Shown: positions 17,814-26,176, counted from the stretch's first letter. The stretch is DNA of 36,919 nucleotides from Verrucomicrobiota bacterium (GCA_019136135.1 JAGVUR010000091.1:1-36919); one strand, 5' to 3'. Notes: a model not told the origin generated them from the sequence alone. Made by a program: numbers and translations.

Positions 17814-19328
17814 TTAATCTGTCAAGAGCGTTCCTTCGCCCCAGGCGAGAACCTCACATTTCCCTGCATCGATCAGCGTTCCGTACGTATTCATCACGAT
17901 GCCGTAGGATTGGGTCGCCGCACCGCCCGTACCATACCGGCGATGGGTGAATTCCCATTCATGCAGCGGGATGAAAAAGCTGTCCCAGTTCTCCTTGCAA
18001 GGTCCGATGATCGACCATTGCGTGTTCAGCAGCGCCACGTCAACATGCAGTTTCCTTTCCTTGATCCAGGCGATGAATCCATCGATGTCTTCCTTCTTGT
18101 ACATGTCTCCTCGTGCCATCACCGTCAGTTTCGGTCCCAGTTCCAGCACGTAGCAAACATTCTGGACCTTGAAGGTTTCGGACATCCATTGGAAGCTGTC
18201 GTAGCAGTGGTATCCTTTCGCCTGGTGTTTTTCCGCCACGACCAAGCCTGGCTTTCCTTCCCAGCCCCAGTACTTGATGGTCGCCGCGCAGGCGTAAATC
18301 GTCTTTCCCTTGTCGAACAGGGCATTGGAAACGCACCTGCCAACATGGTCGCAATGTTCGTGAGTGTAGTACATTTCATCAATCACGTCCGCCAAGGCGT
18401 CAATGGTTTCTGGATAGAGTTCCAGTTTTCGCCTGACCTTGTGGTCCCTGCCCAAGGTCACTCCATCGTTGATATCAAAGGCGATGACCTTGCCGCCGTA
18501 CTTGATTGCCACTCCGGAGCTGTAGAACTTCCATAGTTTGGCCTTCGGTGAATCCCATTGCTTGATTTCCTCGATGGCGCGCATGATCCGCATATTGTAG
18601 AAATCCGCGATTTTCGGATCGTCCTCGGACTTCGGCACGCTCAAGTTCCTGTCCATTTCATCCAAGATCTCACTGCGAACCATGTAGTCCGTACGGGCAG
18701 GTGGATTCGCCAGCAATTCCTTGTCCAGGCGCTCAAGGGTCCAAAGCTCGGGCGGCGGGGGAACCTCGTCCAACTCCACGTACTTCATGTTCTCGATGAA
18801 AACCTCGCCACGCCCGCTTTCGCTCGGAACCTCCAACGTAACGCCAAAACCATGCAGCGGAAAGTCAAGCTTGCCATTTGCAATCTTACCGTGCTTGCCG
18901 CTGGACGTATATGCCAAATTAGCCGGGTCAACGATGTACTCGACAGTCCAACGGCCGGCTTCCTTCCAGCGAACCCGACGCCTGAAGTAGAAGGTCTCCA
19001 AATCCTTGTCTTGAATCCGCAAGGTGACAGCGCGCAGCTTCGACGCCTCGGAAGTCGCCAGCTTGAATGTGAACTTGGCGCACTTGAACTCATCCAAGCC
19101 CTGCATATTCCCGCTGTAAACATGCATCCATGTGCTCAAATCCCCATCCCACTTCGCCAACAGCGCCTGCTTTCCAGTCTGGGGATTCGTCGCAAACTCA
19201 ATGCTATGCTGTTTTTTCTGACCATGCAATGCCCACCAGGACACCTTCGGACGGTCATTCTCAAAGTCCCATTCGAACCCAAACCCAACGAAACTCAAAA
19301 ACAGAAAAAAATATAGCAATTTGCGCAT
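17814..19328 (-). CDS. Secreted metallo-beta-lactamase-fold hydrolase with N-terminal lectin-like domain
   Basis: The start at 19328 (MRKLLYFFLFLSFVGFG) yields a signal peptide and has AGGT 8 nt upstream; a longer reading from 19370 would put 14 charged residues before it. Residues about 18-185 look like a carbohydrate-binding jelly roll. The C-terminal half has the MBL-fold zinc motif H-x-H-x-D-H as THEHCDHVGR (H323, H325, D327, H328) and a later GDMYKKEDIDGF stretch that could supply the bridging Asp. MBL-fold enzymes hydrolyse many ester, amide and phosphodiester bonds, so the substrate cannot be named. It is the first gene of the six-gene operon. Unlike many neighbours, it shows no A/C enrichment on the + strand (60 bp at 18121: A13 C17 G14 T16). 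Confidence 0.75.
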   Translation of the reverse strand: MRKLLYFFLFLSFVGFGFEWDFENDRPKVSWWALHGQKKQHSIEFATNPQTGKQALLAKWDGDLSTWMHVYSGNMQGLDEFKCAKFTFKLATSEASKLRAVTLRIQDKDLETFYFRRRVRWKEAGRWTVEYIVDPANLAYTSSGKHGKIANGKLDFPLHGFGVTLEVPSESGRGEVFIENMKYVELDEVPPPPELWTLERLDKELLANPPARTDYMVRSEILDEMDRNLSVPKSEDDPKIADFYNMRIMRAIEEIKQWDSPKAKLWKFYSSGVAIKYGGKVIAFDINDGVTLGRDHKVRRKLELYPETIDALADVIDEMYYTHEHCDHVGRCVSNALFDKGKTIYACAATIKYWGWEGKPGLVVAEKHQAKGYHCYDSFQWMSETFKVQNVCYVLELGPKLTVMARGDMYKKEDIDGFIAWIKERKLHVDVALLNTQWSIIGPCKENWDSFFIPLHEWEFTHRRYGTGGAATQSYGIVMNTYGTLIDAGKCEVLAWGEGTLLTD

Positions 19329-19527
19329 GGCATGACCTAGTTTCAAGCGAAATATTCGAAACGAACTCAAATTACTAACCTAACCTATTTCGACTCGTTT
19401 TCAAGATACAACTTCAGTCATACATGAGCCACTCAAAGCAAACTATTCCTTTTGATTTTCATCGCACATGGCTCATAGACACAAGAATTTATGCCGCAGG
19501 CACTTAACAATGCTTAACTCAAGGCTT
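19329..19527. other. Intergenic region upstream of the glycan operon, after hipA
   Basis: This 199-bp gap separates hipA from the operon's first gene; both read leftward. It should hold the operon promoter unless hipA transcripts read through. TTGAAA (minus strand, about 19397-19402) followed 17 bp later by AGGTTA is the best but weak candidate. An 8-bp inverted repeat, ATGAGCCA at 19424-19431 and TGGCTCAT at 19469-19476, could be a regulator site. No convincing terminator is seen behind hipA. Confidence 0.3.
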
Positions 19528-20760
19528 TCATGCGTCATTCAGCTGTCGCATTCGCATTTCAATGCCCATCCTAATCTTTTCATAGATGCCGGCGGGATTC
19601 TTCTTGACATCCTTTTCATGAACTTGATTCATGGCGCCAGGCATCCTATTCAGCATTTTCCGTATTACCGTCCTGACCAATTTTTCTGACAGTCCAACCC
19701 TCTGCCCCATCCTAATGAATTTGCCTGGCGTAATCCAGCGGAAATTATTTTTGCCGTCAATTTTCATCGCCAAGCGCGGCGTTAAATTTGGATAAACCGT
19801 TGTGCTAAGCAAATCGTATGCGGGGGACAATTCAGGCTTGCCATCCCTGTAAATGACGGAAAAGTTCTTGGCATGGGCATCGCCATTTCCAATTAGGAAG
19901 CAGAAGACAATCTGCTCCAAAAATCGGATGGTATCCATGGCAGGCAATTCCATTCTGCGAAGAAGCTCGAAGCAATGGACAAGCCGAGGTCCGCCCTCCG
20001 ACTCATATTTGATTTTGGGATCGACCCCAAGTAGCTGGCAGAAATCCTCCTGGTGCAAACGTCGCCACATGCCGTTTGACTTCACACGGTCAAATCGCTC
20101 GACGATGTAATACGGCCTGCCCTTGACATGGAGAATATCGCATTCGGCAGTATTCAATCCGCATGCCTTGGCAAGCTTCATTGAATAGAATTCATTGAAG
20201 ACGCTTTCGGGAAAACGTTCGATGCCTGGCTTAATGATATGTGTTGATGGCGTGCCTTTCAGCGGAAGACGGATTGTCCCTTGCTCTACGGACGCCACAA
20301 GCTTATCCTGTGCCCCCGCGCTTGAAATGTGAAAATCCTTTGCGCCAATATTCAAAGGACGTTCCGCAAGGTGGGTCAGGACATCATCCGCTTCATCATC
20401 GGACAAGACACGGTAAATCGGTTGCTCCAGAGCTATTGGCGTTTTGCCCTGGGAGAAGAATGAAACAGCTCCAGCACAATCCTCGCCTATCTCCTTCAAC
20501 AAGCCAAATGTATTTTCAGGCGAGACCTGCAGTATTTCGGCTATGCGAACGCGAACGCCCTCGTCAGGCAGGAGATTGTCAAAAAAGGGCATGGCATCCT
20601 CTTCCAAATAAGCCTCGGCGCGGATTGGCAAGGAAAACGACAAAGCCTCGGCATCGGCATGGGAGACATAGTCATCAGAATAGCGGAATGACATTCGCCC
20701 TCCATCGGAGGCCAGGACTCCGACCTTGCGGTCATATAGATAGACATCCAGATAGTCCAT
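19528..20760 (-). CDS. hipA: HipA-type serine/threonine kinase toxin
   Basis: HipA phosphorylates a cytosolic target (glutamyl-tRNA synthetase in E. coli) and induces growth arrest. The full-length 410-residue product keeps the key parts: HISSAGAQDK, where S146 corresponds to the autophosphorylated Ser150 of E. coli HipA; K177 in HIIKPG; the catalytic loop GNGDAHAKNFS with D294 and N299; and D316 in YDLLST, the metal-binding Asp. An N-terminal subdomain (about 1-105, ending GAVSFF) is also typical. It starts 2 bp after the hipB stop, so the two are co-transcribed and probably translationally coupled. With all catalytic residues present it is predicted to be active. It lies between two glycan-degradation loci without an obvious link to them. 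Confidence 0.93.
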   Translation of the reverse strand: MDYLDVYLYDRKVGVLASDGGRMSFRYSDDYVSHADAEALSFSLPIRAEAYLEEDAMPFFDNLLPDEGVRVRIAEILQVSPENTFGLLKEIGEDCAGAVSFFSQGKTPIALEQPIYRVLSDDEADDVLTHLAERPLNIGAKDFHISSAGAQDKLVASVEQGTIRLPLKGTPSTHIIKPGIERFPESVFNEFYSMKLAKACGLNTAECDILHVKGRPYYIVERFDRVKSNGMWRRLHQEDFCQLLGVDPKIKYESEGGPRLVHCFELLRRMELPAMDTIRFLEQIVFCFLIGNGDAHAKNFSVIYRDGKPELSPAYDLLSTTVYPNLTPRLAMKIDGKNNFRWITPGKFIRMGQRVGLSEKLVRTVIRKMLNRMPGAMNQVHEKDVKKNPAGIYEKIRMGIEMRMRQLNDA

Positions 20761-20762
20761 TA

Positions 20763-20990
20763 TTATTTATCCCAGCGGTTGAATATATAAAGCCCGAGTC
20801 CAAGCGCATTCAGCACGTTCAGCAACTTCTGAAGCTGGATGGTCTCCTTGCCATTTTCCAGATCCGAGATGAAGCGTGTGCCAACAGAGGACATGCCCGC
20901 AAGCATCCCCTGGGACATTTTCTGCTCTTTGCGTGTCCTGCGAACCAATTCGCCAATGGCGGAGACAGTCTGAAGCTTTTCCCGTGACAT
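20763..20990 (-). CDS. hipB: HipB-type XRE-family antitoxin and autorepressor
   Basis: The 75-residue protein is an almost pure helix-turn-helix domain: IGELVRRTRKEQKMSQGMLA (about 12-31), the recognition region VGTRFISDLENGKETIQLQ and the closing LLNVLNALGL, all close to HipB. HipB dimers bind operators through this domain and hold HipA inactive. AGGAGA lies 5-6 nt before the ATG at 20990. Directly upstream are two identical operator-like sites around a promoter (21014-21071), which supports autorepression. The C-terminal tail (YIFNRWDK) is short, as in HipB where it packs against HipA. Confidence 0.92.
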   Translation of the reverse strand: MSREKLQTVSAIGELVRRTRKEQKMSQGMLAGMSSVGTRFISDLENGKETIQLQKLLNVLNALGLGLYIFNRWDK

Positions 20991-21013
20991 TGTTTTCTCC
21001 TGTTTTTTTGTTA

Positions 21014-21071
21014 CCGTTCGGGAATAATATACTATGATTTCATGGTTTTCAAGAAATTCATTCCCGAACGG
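21014..21071 (-). promoter_or_regulatory. hipBA promoter flanked by paired operator sites
   Basis: CCGTTCGGGAAT at 21014-21025 and its exact reverse complement ATTCCCGAACGG at 21060-21071 are 34 bp apart. Each arm also has internal dyad symmetry (CCG-TT-CGG). On the minus strand, -35 TTGAAA (21052-21047) and -10 TATTAT (21029-21024) are exactly 17 bp apart and lie between the arms, the -10 box overlapping the downstream one. Transcription would begin about 27 nt before hipB. Two HipB dimers bound here would cover the promoter. The arms are 46 bp apart centre to centre. Binding itself is inferred. Confidence 0.75.
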
Positions 21072-21128
21072 GATTGAATTATTCTAATTACGCTCCAGCA
21101 TGGACATAATTTGCACAGCACACGCGAA

Positions 21129-21147
21129 CATGAACAGGTTGTTCATG
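21129..21147. promoter_or_regulatory. Perfect inverted repeat upstream of the GH28 gene, candidate operator
   Basis: CATGAACA, GGT, TGTTCATG form perfect 8-bp arms with a 3-bp centre, 22-40 bp before the earliest GH28 start. Size and symmetry suit a dimeric regulator site; a small hairpin in the leader is the alternative. The half-site spacing differs from the Gram-positive LexA box. Confidence 0.4.
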
Positions 21148-21169
21148 CCCTAAAACTCCTGCCCTGCCG

Positions 21170-22630
21170 TTGAGGTTGCGGGAAAAATTTCATTTCATTG
21201 CTTTCCTTATCGGCAATGCTACCTTATGTTTTTCGTTTCAAATCCAGACTGAGGCTTCCACAAAAAATCCCCAGAAGGCAAAAAACATGATCAACATTCT
21301 CACCTATAACGCAGTCCCAGACGGCAAGACGCTCAACACCGAAATCATCCAGCAAGCGATTGACGACTTGGCATCGCGCGGAGGCGGAACCGTCGTCGTA
21401 CCATCGGGCGTCTATGTCACGGGAACAATCTGGCTCAGGAACAACGTCGAACTGCACCTGGAGATGGGGGCGGTGCTCAAAGGATCCACAGACCTGGCAG
21501 ACTACTGCACGGCAGACGACTTCCAGCAAAACGCATTCAGCACCGTCGAACAGTGGAACGGAGCACACCTGATCGTCGGCCTGGAGGTCAACAATGTCGC
21601 GATTACAGGACCAGGAACCATCGACGGCTCCGCCCCCGATTTCTTCGAGGAAGAACTCGCGCCATTCAGACCACGATTCACTTGGGCAAAAGGACTGAGG
21701 CTCGCAAAGGACAAGGTCAACCTCAGACCAGGACAAATGTGCGCATTCTATGAATCCTCAAACATAAGAATCGAAAACCTAAGCCTAAGAAACTCCTGCT
21801 GCTGGACAATCTTCCTGCATGGATGCAATAACGCATTTATTTCAGGAATCAAAATCGACAACAATCCCGATAACGCAAATACAGATGGAATCGATATCGA
21901 CTGCTGCGACTCCGTAATCGTTTCAAACTGCATCATCAATACAGGAGATGACGCAATCACGTTGCGTGGAAACCCAAAACGCCTCAAAGACAATACGAAA
22001 ATATGCCAAAACATCGCAATCACCAACTGTGTTCTCGATTGCTCGGTGTGCGCATTCCGTATCGGAGTCGGCGACGGAACAATCACAAACGCCACCATCT
22101 CAAATATCTGCATCCGACACGCCGCAACAGGATTCCTATTCCAGTCGGCGTACTGGAAACCGTCAACAGGAACCAACATCAGCAATATCTCAATTTCAAA
22201 TATACAGGCACAGGACCTCGCTTATCCAATACGAATCACAAGCGGAGCAGAATCGGCAACAGCACAAATCAAAAATATCACAATCACAGATTTCCAGGCC
22301 GACTGCTATGCGCATTGCGACTTTTCAGGCTCAGAAATCACGCAGCCACGAAACATCACTATCAGAAACTGCCACTTCAACATCGTCAAATCTCCAATCA
22401 AACTCCTGGATCCGGAAGAATATCCAAAGGCGTTCTTGAGCATAAAACGCGTTGACAATATCCGCTTCGACAATGTCACGGTCAATTGGGACCAATCAGC
22501 CGAACCAACATGGAAAACAGTCCTCCACAAGGACGACTCGCCAGTCGTCTTCAAGGACTGCATACTCCCGGAACCGCCAAACTTCGCCAAGGTCGAGGCA
22601 GAAAACGACAAGTCTAAACCGCCTGCGTGA
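21170..22630 (+). CDS. GH28 polygalacturonase-like enzyme
   Basis: A right-handed beta-helix protein of the pectinase family that hydrolyses galacturonan or rhamnogalacturonan backbones. GH28 landmarks are NTDGIDIDCCDS and NTGDDAITL (catalytic Asp residues), and FRIGVGDG near the usual RIK/G position. The N-terminal mature segment INILTYNAVPDGKTLNTE and the beta-helix start GGGTVVVPSGVYVTGTIWL are typical. The start is uncertain. Reading from a TTG at 21170 gives a signal-peptide-like sequence (FHFIAFLIGNATLCFSF) but has no ribosome-binding site; the ATG at 21287 has AGAAGG 8 nt upstream and gives a cytoplasmic form. I list the longer form because the in-frame hydrophobic stretch is unlikely by chance. 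The last 325 bases are overlapped on the other strand by an abnormal extension of the GH71-like gene. Confidence 0.88.
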   Translation: MRLREKFHFIAFLIGNATLCFSFQIQTEASTKNPQKAKNMINILTYNAVPDGKTLNTEIIQQAIDDLASRGGGTVVVPSGVYVTGTIWLRNNVELHLEMGAVLKGSTDLADYCTADDFQQNAFSTVEQWNGAHLIVGLEVNNVAITGPGTIDGSAPDFFEEELAPFRPRFTWAKGLRLAKDKVNLRPGQMCAFYESSNIRIENLSLRNSCCWTIFLHGCNNAFISGIKIDNNPDNANTDGIDIDCCDSVIVSNCIINTGDDAITLRGNPKRLKDNTKICQNIAITNCVLDCSVCAFRIGVGDGTITNATISNICIRHAATGFLFQSAYWKPSTGTNISNISISNIQAQDLAYPIRITSGAESATAQIKNITITDFQADCYAHCDFSGSEITQPRNITIRNCHFNIVKSPIKLLDPEEYPKAFLSIKRVDNIRFDNVTVNWDQSAEPTWKTVLHKDDSPVVFKDCILPEPPNFAKVEAENDKSKPPA

Positions 22631-25600
22631 CTGGTACATCGCTTGAGTACGAGCACCTCGGGTGCTCTCACATGAATGATGAATGCGGAATTATGAATGC
22701 TGAATAACCGCCAGACCCCGTCCGAGCCGTCCGACCCGTCCGACCCGTCCGACCCGTCCGACCCGTCCGACCCGTCCGACCCGTCCGACTTGTCCGACCC
22801 GTCCGACCCGTCCGACTTGTCCGACTTGTCCGACTTGTCCGACTTGTCCGACTTGTCCGACTTGTCCGACTTGTCCGACTTGTCCGACTTGTCCGACTTG
22901 TCCGACTTGTCCGACTGTGGTTCAAAGGGGAGCGACTGGATTGAAAGTTCGTCCAGTCCTCCTCGATACATCACGCAGCCGGGCATGCATCCGCCGAGAT
23001 AGACATGCCCATTTCCGTACGAGCGAGCCAGAGTCAACCCAATCTCGGCATCAAGTACGCCATCGATGTAGAGTTTTAGCGTTGACGCCGTTCCAATGAT
23101 GTCGATTTTTGTCCACCGATTGACCTGGACAGGTGTTTTAGCCACAAGCCTATCGGTCACGGTATTGGTTGACTCTGGTCGTCTTGCATTGACTTGGCGA
23201 AAGATTTCCAGCTTGCCATTGGGGAGCAAATTGACGCTGATTCCATCACACCATCCATCCTTGTAGATGATCGATTGCGGCTTGTCTCCCAGTGGTTTCG
23301 GGTTGATGGCGAATGAAGTCGTCCCAGTTCCGCCCATTGGCCAAAGCCTGAAGCGCATCCTCACCTGGCTTTTCCCGTCAAACTCAATCGCCTTCCCTTT
23401 GTATCCCGACTCAACGAACATCCGCTCGGGAATACTTATGCCATAATCGCCATGGGAGTCGTTCCCCGTACCTTCGAAAGACCAAAGACAACGACGATTA
23501 GCCAGCGTCGAAACCTCCCCAACCACAACGGAATTCTCGGTAAATGGGAGCTTCTTCAAAGGCGTCAAAAACTCAGACTCGTTGCGGAAACACCACCCAG
23601 AACCGCCAGATTGAGTGTCCAGCGAAGTCGTCGTCTCCAATATCGGAAGCGACGTTGTCAGCGGATCCGACGCAAAGGGATAGATCGGTTCAGACATGAA
23701 CACGCGGTTGTCATGAGTCTCAAAACGCACATAGAAATAATCAGACTTGTATGGGGGACGGGCGAACATCGACATGCTCAACGCATCCGACACCATGCAA
23801 TCCAGCGGAATATCGTTTGCCAGCGTCATTTCCTGGGTATGTCGCCACGTGGTTCCCGCCACGGAAATCGAGCGTTCTCGTACCAACTCATGGGGATCCA
23901 GCTCATATGTCTTGCTGTTTTTGTCCGTCAGCACCACGACCATATCATCCTTGCCCAAAAATGTAATCCCGTGTCCTCCGGATCGTGTCTTGGAGTTGAG
24001 CTTGACCGGCGTCCAATTGAAGTACGGATACGCATGGTTGTTGGAGTTGCCTTTTTTGGTCGCCCGAAGGATCCGCCCGTTCTTGACCGTCAATGAAAAA
24101 TGGTCGTCGGGATCGCCAAGCGAAGTCGATAGCAACAGCTGATCCTGCCCAAGATTGGGCTGAAACAAACCAACGGGACGATCGTTCCTGAAAAGAACGA
24201 TTCGACGCAATGGAACGGGACAAGAAAACGTCACCTTCGCATCAAGCCTGTCGCCGCCTTGGGTCACTTCAAGCGAATGGGGAAATGGAGACAGCATCCG
24301 ACTCGACGGAACGTTCACCGTAACAGCATTCTGCAACCAAGACCAAACCAAGAATATCGACGGACTAACGAAACGATGCCTCCAATCGCCGGATTCCAAC
24401 GTGAACTCAGGTGTCAAATGAGGCGTATGAGACAACTCGCTCGTCCTTACCAACCACTCGCATCGGTCAAATCCCGAACGCTTCAGACGGCGCTTCGCAA
24501 GCTTGCCAACCACGGCACCGCGCCAGTCACGCAACACGCCAGAGACTGAAATCCCCTTTCGACCAACACAAGGCAAGCTCATCGCCTCCAGGCGCAACAA
24601 CGTGCCGCTAACCTCCTCGCGACGATACGCAAACAATATGTCGGGTTTAGGCGCAAGGATTTCCTCGCCCTTCAAATACCGTGAATAGAACTCCAATGAA
24701 CGGGTCACTCCAAACGTAAATGCGCGTTCGTGAGTCGCCGTCTCCACGTTGTCGTTCCAAGTCGTCAAATGAACCCATTTTGACTTCAGGGGTAGTGCCG
24801 CCTCAAACGTGGAATAGAAGAAATCCAGGCAATGGAACGGGTTGTAGAAATCATTGAACATACCCATCCAGGCACCATAGTAGCCAGGATGGAGGCAAGG
24901 CATGAACTCCTTCCCATGAGCCTTGGCAAAATCCGCCAAGATCCGGTTGTTGTGATCCACCTTCTCATTGGCATGTCCTGGAGAATCGAACATGTAAAGG
25001 CAATCAAACCCTTCCAAGTACTGCTCAAGACGATTGATGTCAAGGCTCGCATGAGGCAAAGGAGCGACATTTGCGACGACGTAGATCGGCAAGCCAGCCT
25101 CGACCATCTGACGCTTAAGTTCGCGCCACTCCTCCGCGCTAAACGCAAAGTACGTATAGGTCGATACAATGAACTTCTCGCCGACCTTCCCATAGTTCGG
25201 ATGGTTCCCCCATTGACCCAATATCCGCTTGAACTCGCCAACCCAATATGGAACGTCAACCTTGCCATCAAGGCATATCGAAATCTGGAAATCAGTCCCC
25301 TCGCAAGCCTTCAGGTAGATCGGAACCATAAAGCTATGGTGGGAATGGCGACGTTGCCTGTCACCCCCCAAATCAATCATGTAGCCGTCAATACCAGCCT
25401 TCTGGGCAAGCTTGACCTCTTCACGAAGGCAAATTGCCATGGCGTTAGCATCGTTGCTTGAATTCTGCAAAGGATAGTTGTAAAACCAACTCGTAAAATG
25501 CGAGTTGTCCTCGGGACGAAACCAAGGCGTGTTATGCGCCCACAGCATGCGCCGAGACGAGCAATCAGCACCAAACAATTGACAACCCACCGAAACAACA

Positions 25601-25632
25601 AATAACGCAAGCGCTATCGTTTTCTTGGTCAT
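22306..25632 (-). CDS. Secreted GH71/GH99-like glycoside hydrolase with LamG domain and repeat-derived C-terminal extension
   Basis: The start at 25632 (MTKKTIALALFVVSVGCQLFGA) gives a signal peptide and has GGAG 6 nt upstream; longer readings add an Arg-rich stretch. The barrel begins with MLWAHNTPWFRPEDNSHFTSW and contains AQKAGIDGYMIDLGG (about 76-90), typical of GH71/GH99-like enzymes. Beta-rich modules follow, and a LamG/concanavalin domain at about 750-900 ends with GGLDELSIQSLPFEPQ. A normal protein would stop near here. Instead, the frame enters the E2 array at residue 907, producing about 65 residues of SDK and SDG triplets. It then runs through the palindrome into antisense GH28 sequence until a stop at 22306. 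The last roughly 140 residues are therefore probably junk. The gene follows the YcxB-like gene by 13 bp. Confidence 0.75.
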   Translation of the reverse strand: MTKKTIALALFVVSVGCQLFGADCSSRRMLWAHNTPWFRPEDNSHFTSWFYNYPLQNSSNDANAMAICLREEVKLAQKAGIDGYMIDLGGDRQRRHSHHSFMVPIYLKACEGTDFQISICLDGKVDVPYWVGEFKRILGQWGNHPNYGKVGEKFIVSTYTYFAFSAEEWRELKRQMVEAGLPIYVVANVAPLPHASLDINRLEQYLEGFDCLYMFDSPGHANEKVDHNNRILADFAKAHGKEFMPCLHPGYYGAWMGMFNDFYNPFHCLDFFYSTFEAALPLKSKWVHLTTWNDNVETATHERAFTFGVTRSLEFYSRYLKGEEILAPKPDILFAYRREEVSGTLLRLEAMSLPCVGRKGISVSGVLRDWRGAVVGKLAKRRLKRSGFDRCEWLVRTSELSHTPHLTPEFTLESGDWRHRFVSPSIFLVWSWLQNAVTVNVPSSRMLSPFPHSLEVTQGGDRLDAKVTFSCPVPLRRIVLFRNDRPVGLFQPNLGQDQLLLSTSLGDPDDHFSLTVKNGRILRATKKGNSNNHAYPYFNWTPVKLNSKTRSGGHGITFLGKDDMVVVLTDKNSKTYELDPHELVRERSISVAGTTWRHTQEMTLANDIPLDCMVSDALSMSMFARPPYKSDYFYVRFETHDNRVFMSEPIYPFASDPLTTSLPILETTTSLDTQSGGSGWCFRNESEFLTPLKKLPFTENSVVVGEVSTLANRRCLWSFEGTGNDSHGDYGISIPERMFVESGYKGKAIEFDGKSQVRMRFRLWPMGGTGTTSFAINPKPLGDKPQSIIYKDGWCDGISVNLLPNGKLEIFRQVNARRPESTNTVTDRLVAKTPVQVNRWTKIDIIGTASTLKLYIDGVLDAEIGLTLARSYGNGHVYLGGCMPGCVMYRGGLDELSIQSLPFEPQSDKSDKSDKSDKSDKSDKSDKSDKSDKSDKSDKSDGSDGSDKSDGSDGSDGSDGSDGSDGSDGSDGVWRLFSIHNSAFIIHVRAPEVLVLKRCTSHAGGLDLSFSASTLAKFGGSGSMQSLKTTGESSLWRTVFHVGSADWSQLTVTLSKRILSTRFMLKNAFGYSSGSRSLIGDLTMLKWQFLIVMFRGCVISEPEKSQCA
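22651..22667. repeat. Left palindrome of E2
   Basis: GAGCACC and GGTGCTC form 7-bp arms around a TCG centre. The outer part of the left arm (GAGTAC, 22645-22650) is kept, but its partner is replaced by TCACATG, the same change as in the left palindrome of E1. Confidence 0.85.
22721..22918. repeat. Tandem array of 22 TCCGAC units in E2
   Basis: All units are 9 bp. From left: one variant TCCGAGCCG, six TCCGACCCG, one TCCGACTTG, two TCCGACCCG, then eleven TCCGACTTG and a final TCCGAC. The CCG type is on the left and the TTG type on the right, as in E3. On the minus strand it is read in frame as Ser-Asp-Lys and Ser-Asp-Gly triplets by the GH71-like gene. Confidence 0.92.
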
Positions 25633-25645
25633 CCGATTCTCCATC

Positions 25646-26176
25646 TCAGTACTCGATCTTTGGCAGCCGCCTCTTCGCCAAGTCACTTGCCATTTCCCAA
25701 TCCTCCGGACTGGCAAAGCCAGACTTCGGAAGCCAATGGAACAATCCGCCAGGCAAGCCAAGCAATATCCCGTGCTTGCCCACCCCGCTGGAACGAAAAC
25801 TCAGCCAGGAGACGACCTCGTCAGTTCCCAACGACTCGCTGATAATCCCCTCGTCGGTGATCCTGTACAAAAACTGACGACCAAACAAGCCATTCTTCCG
25901 AGCCTGCAAAATCTGAACCAAAATCGCGACCTGCTTGTAAAACAACAAGATGACGCCCAACAACGTCAACAATAAATACATCGACAAAAACATCGGCGTA
26001 AACTCGGAGAATTCGATCGAGAAGATTCGAACCACATACATAAGCCCGACAGCAATCAATGACAATCCCATGAAAACATGGGCGAAACGCCACTTAAGCG
26101 AATACTCGCACTTGTGCCGGATCGATATCGCACGGCATAAATCGCGTACCGTCATCTTGTAGCCGCATTCGTACAT
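25646..26176 (-). CDS. YcxB-like membrane protein
   Basis: The 176-residue product has a short cytoplasmic N-terminus, two predicted membrane helices (about 32-50, FAHVFMGLSLIAVGLMYVV, and 60-82, TPMFLSMYLLLTLLGVILLFY) and a soluble C-terminal domain. The latter has the YcxB-like pattern: YRITDEGIISESLGTDEVVSWLSF, then a KHGILLGLPGGLFHWLPKSGF segment. This family adopts a PH-like fold; its function is unknown. It lies 13 bp after the dehydratase-like gene and 13 bp before the GH71-like gene. The first ATG (26176) has only a distant GGAG; the ATG at residue 8 is an alternative with no better site. Confidence 0.65.
   Translation of the reverse strand: MYECGYKMTVRDLCRAISIRHKCEYSLKWRFAHVFMGLSLIAVGLMYVVRIFSIEFSEFTPMFLSMYLLLTLLGVILLFYKQVAILVQILQARKNGLFGRQFLYRITDEGIISESLGTDEVVSWLSFRSSGVGKHGILLGLPGGLFHWLPKSGFASPEDWEMASDLAKRRLPKIEY

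Larger units (their letters stand above)
22641..22918. repeat. Composite repeat element E2, right half missing
   Basis: Second copy of the element. The left palindrome (from 22645) and the CTCACATGAATGATGAATG spacer match E1; then comes a stretch of GAAT/ATGAAT words, and a 22-unit array. The linker and right palindrome seen in E1 and E3 are absent: the array abuts sequence that still encodes the end of the LamG domain of the leftward GH71-like gene. The sequence before the left palindrome (CATCGCTTGAGTACG) resembles the region just before the right palindrome in E3. Confidence 0.8.

Noticed and set aside
21129..21147. LexA-type SOS box
   Set aside because: The half-sites GAAC and GTTC are 5 bp apart, not 4 as in the Gram-positive box, and the adjacent gene is a pectinase.
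22697..23002. Repeat-containing open frames through the E2 array (Ser-Asp-Pro/Leu or Arg-Thr-Ser readings)
   Set aside because: The unit has no stop codon in any frame, so openness carries no information; the flanks of these frames have no ribosome-binding site or domain.
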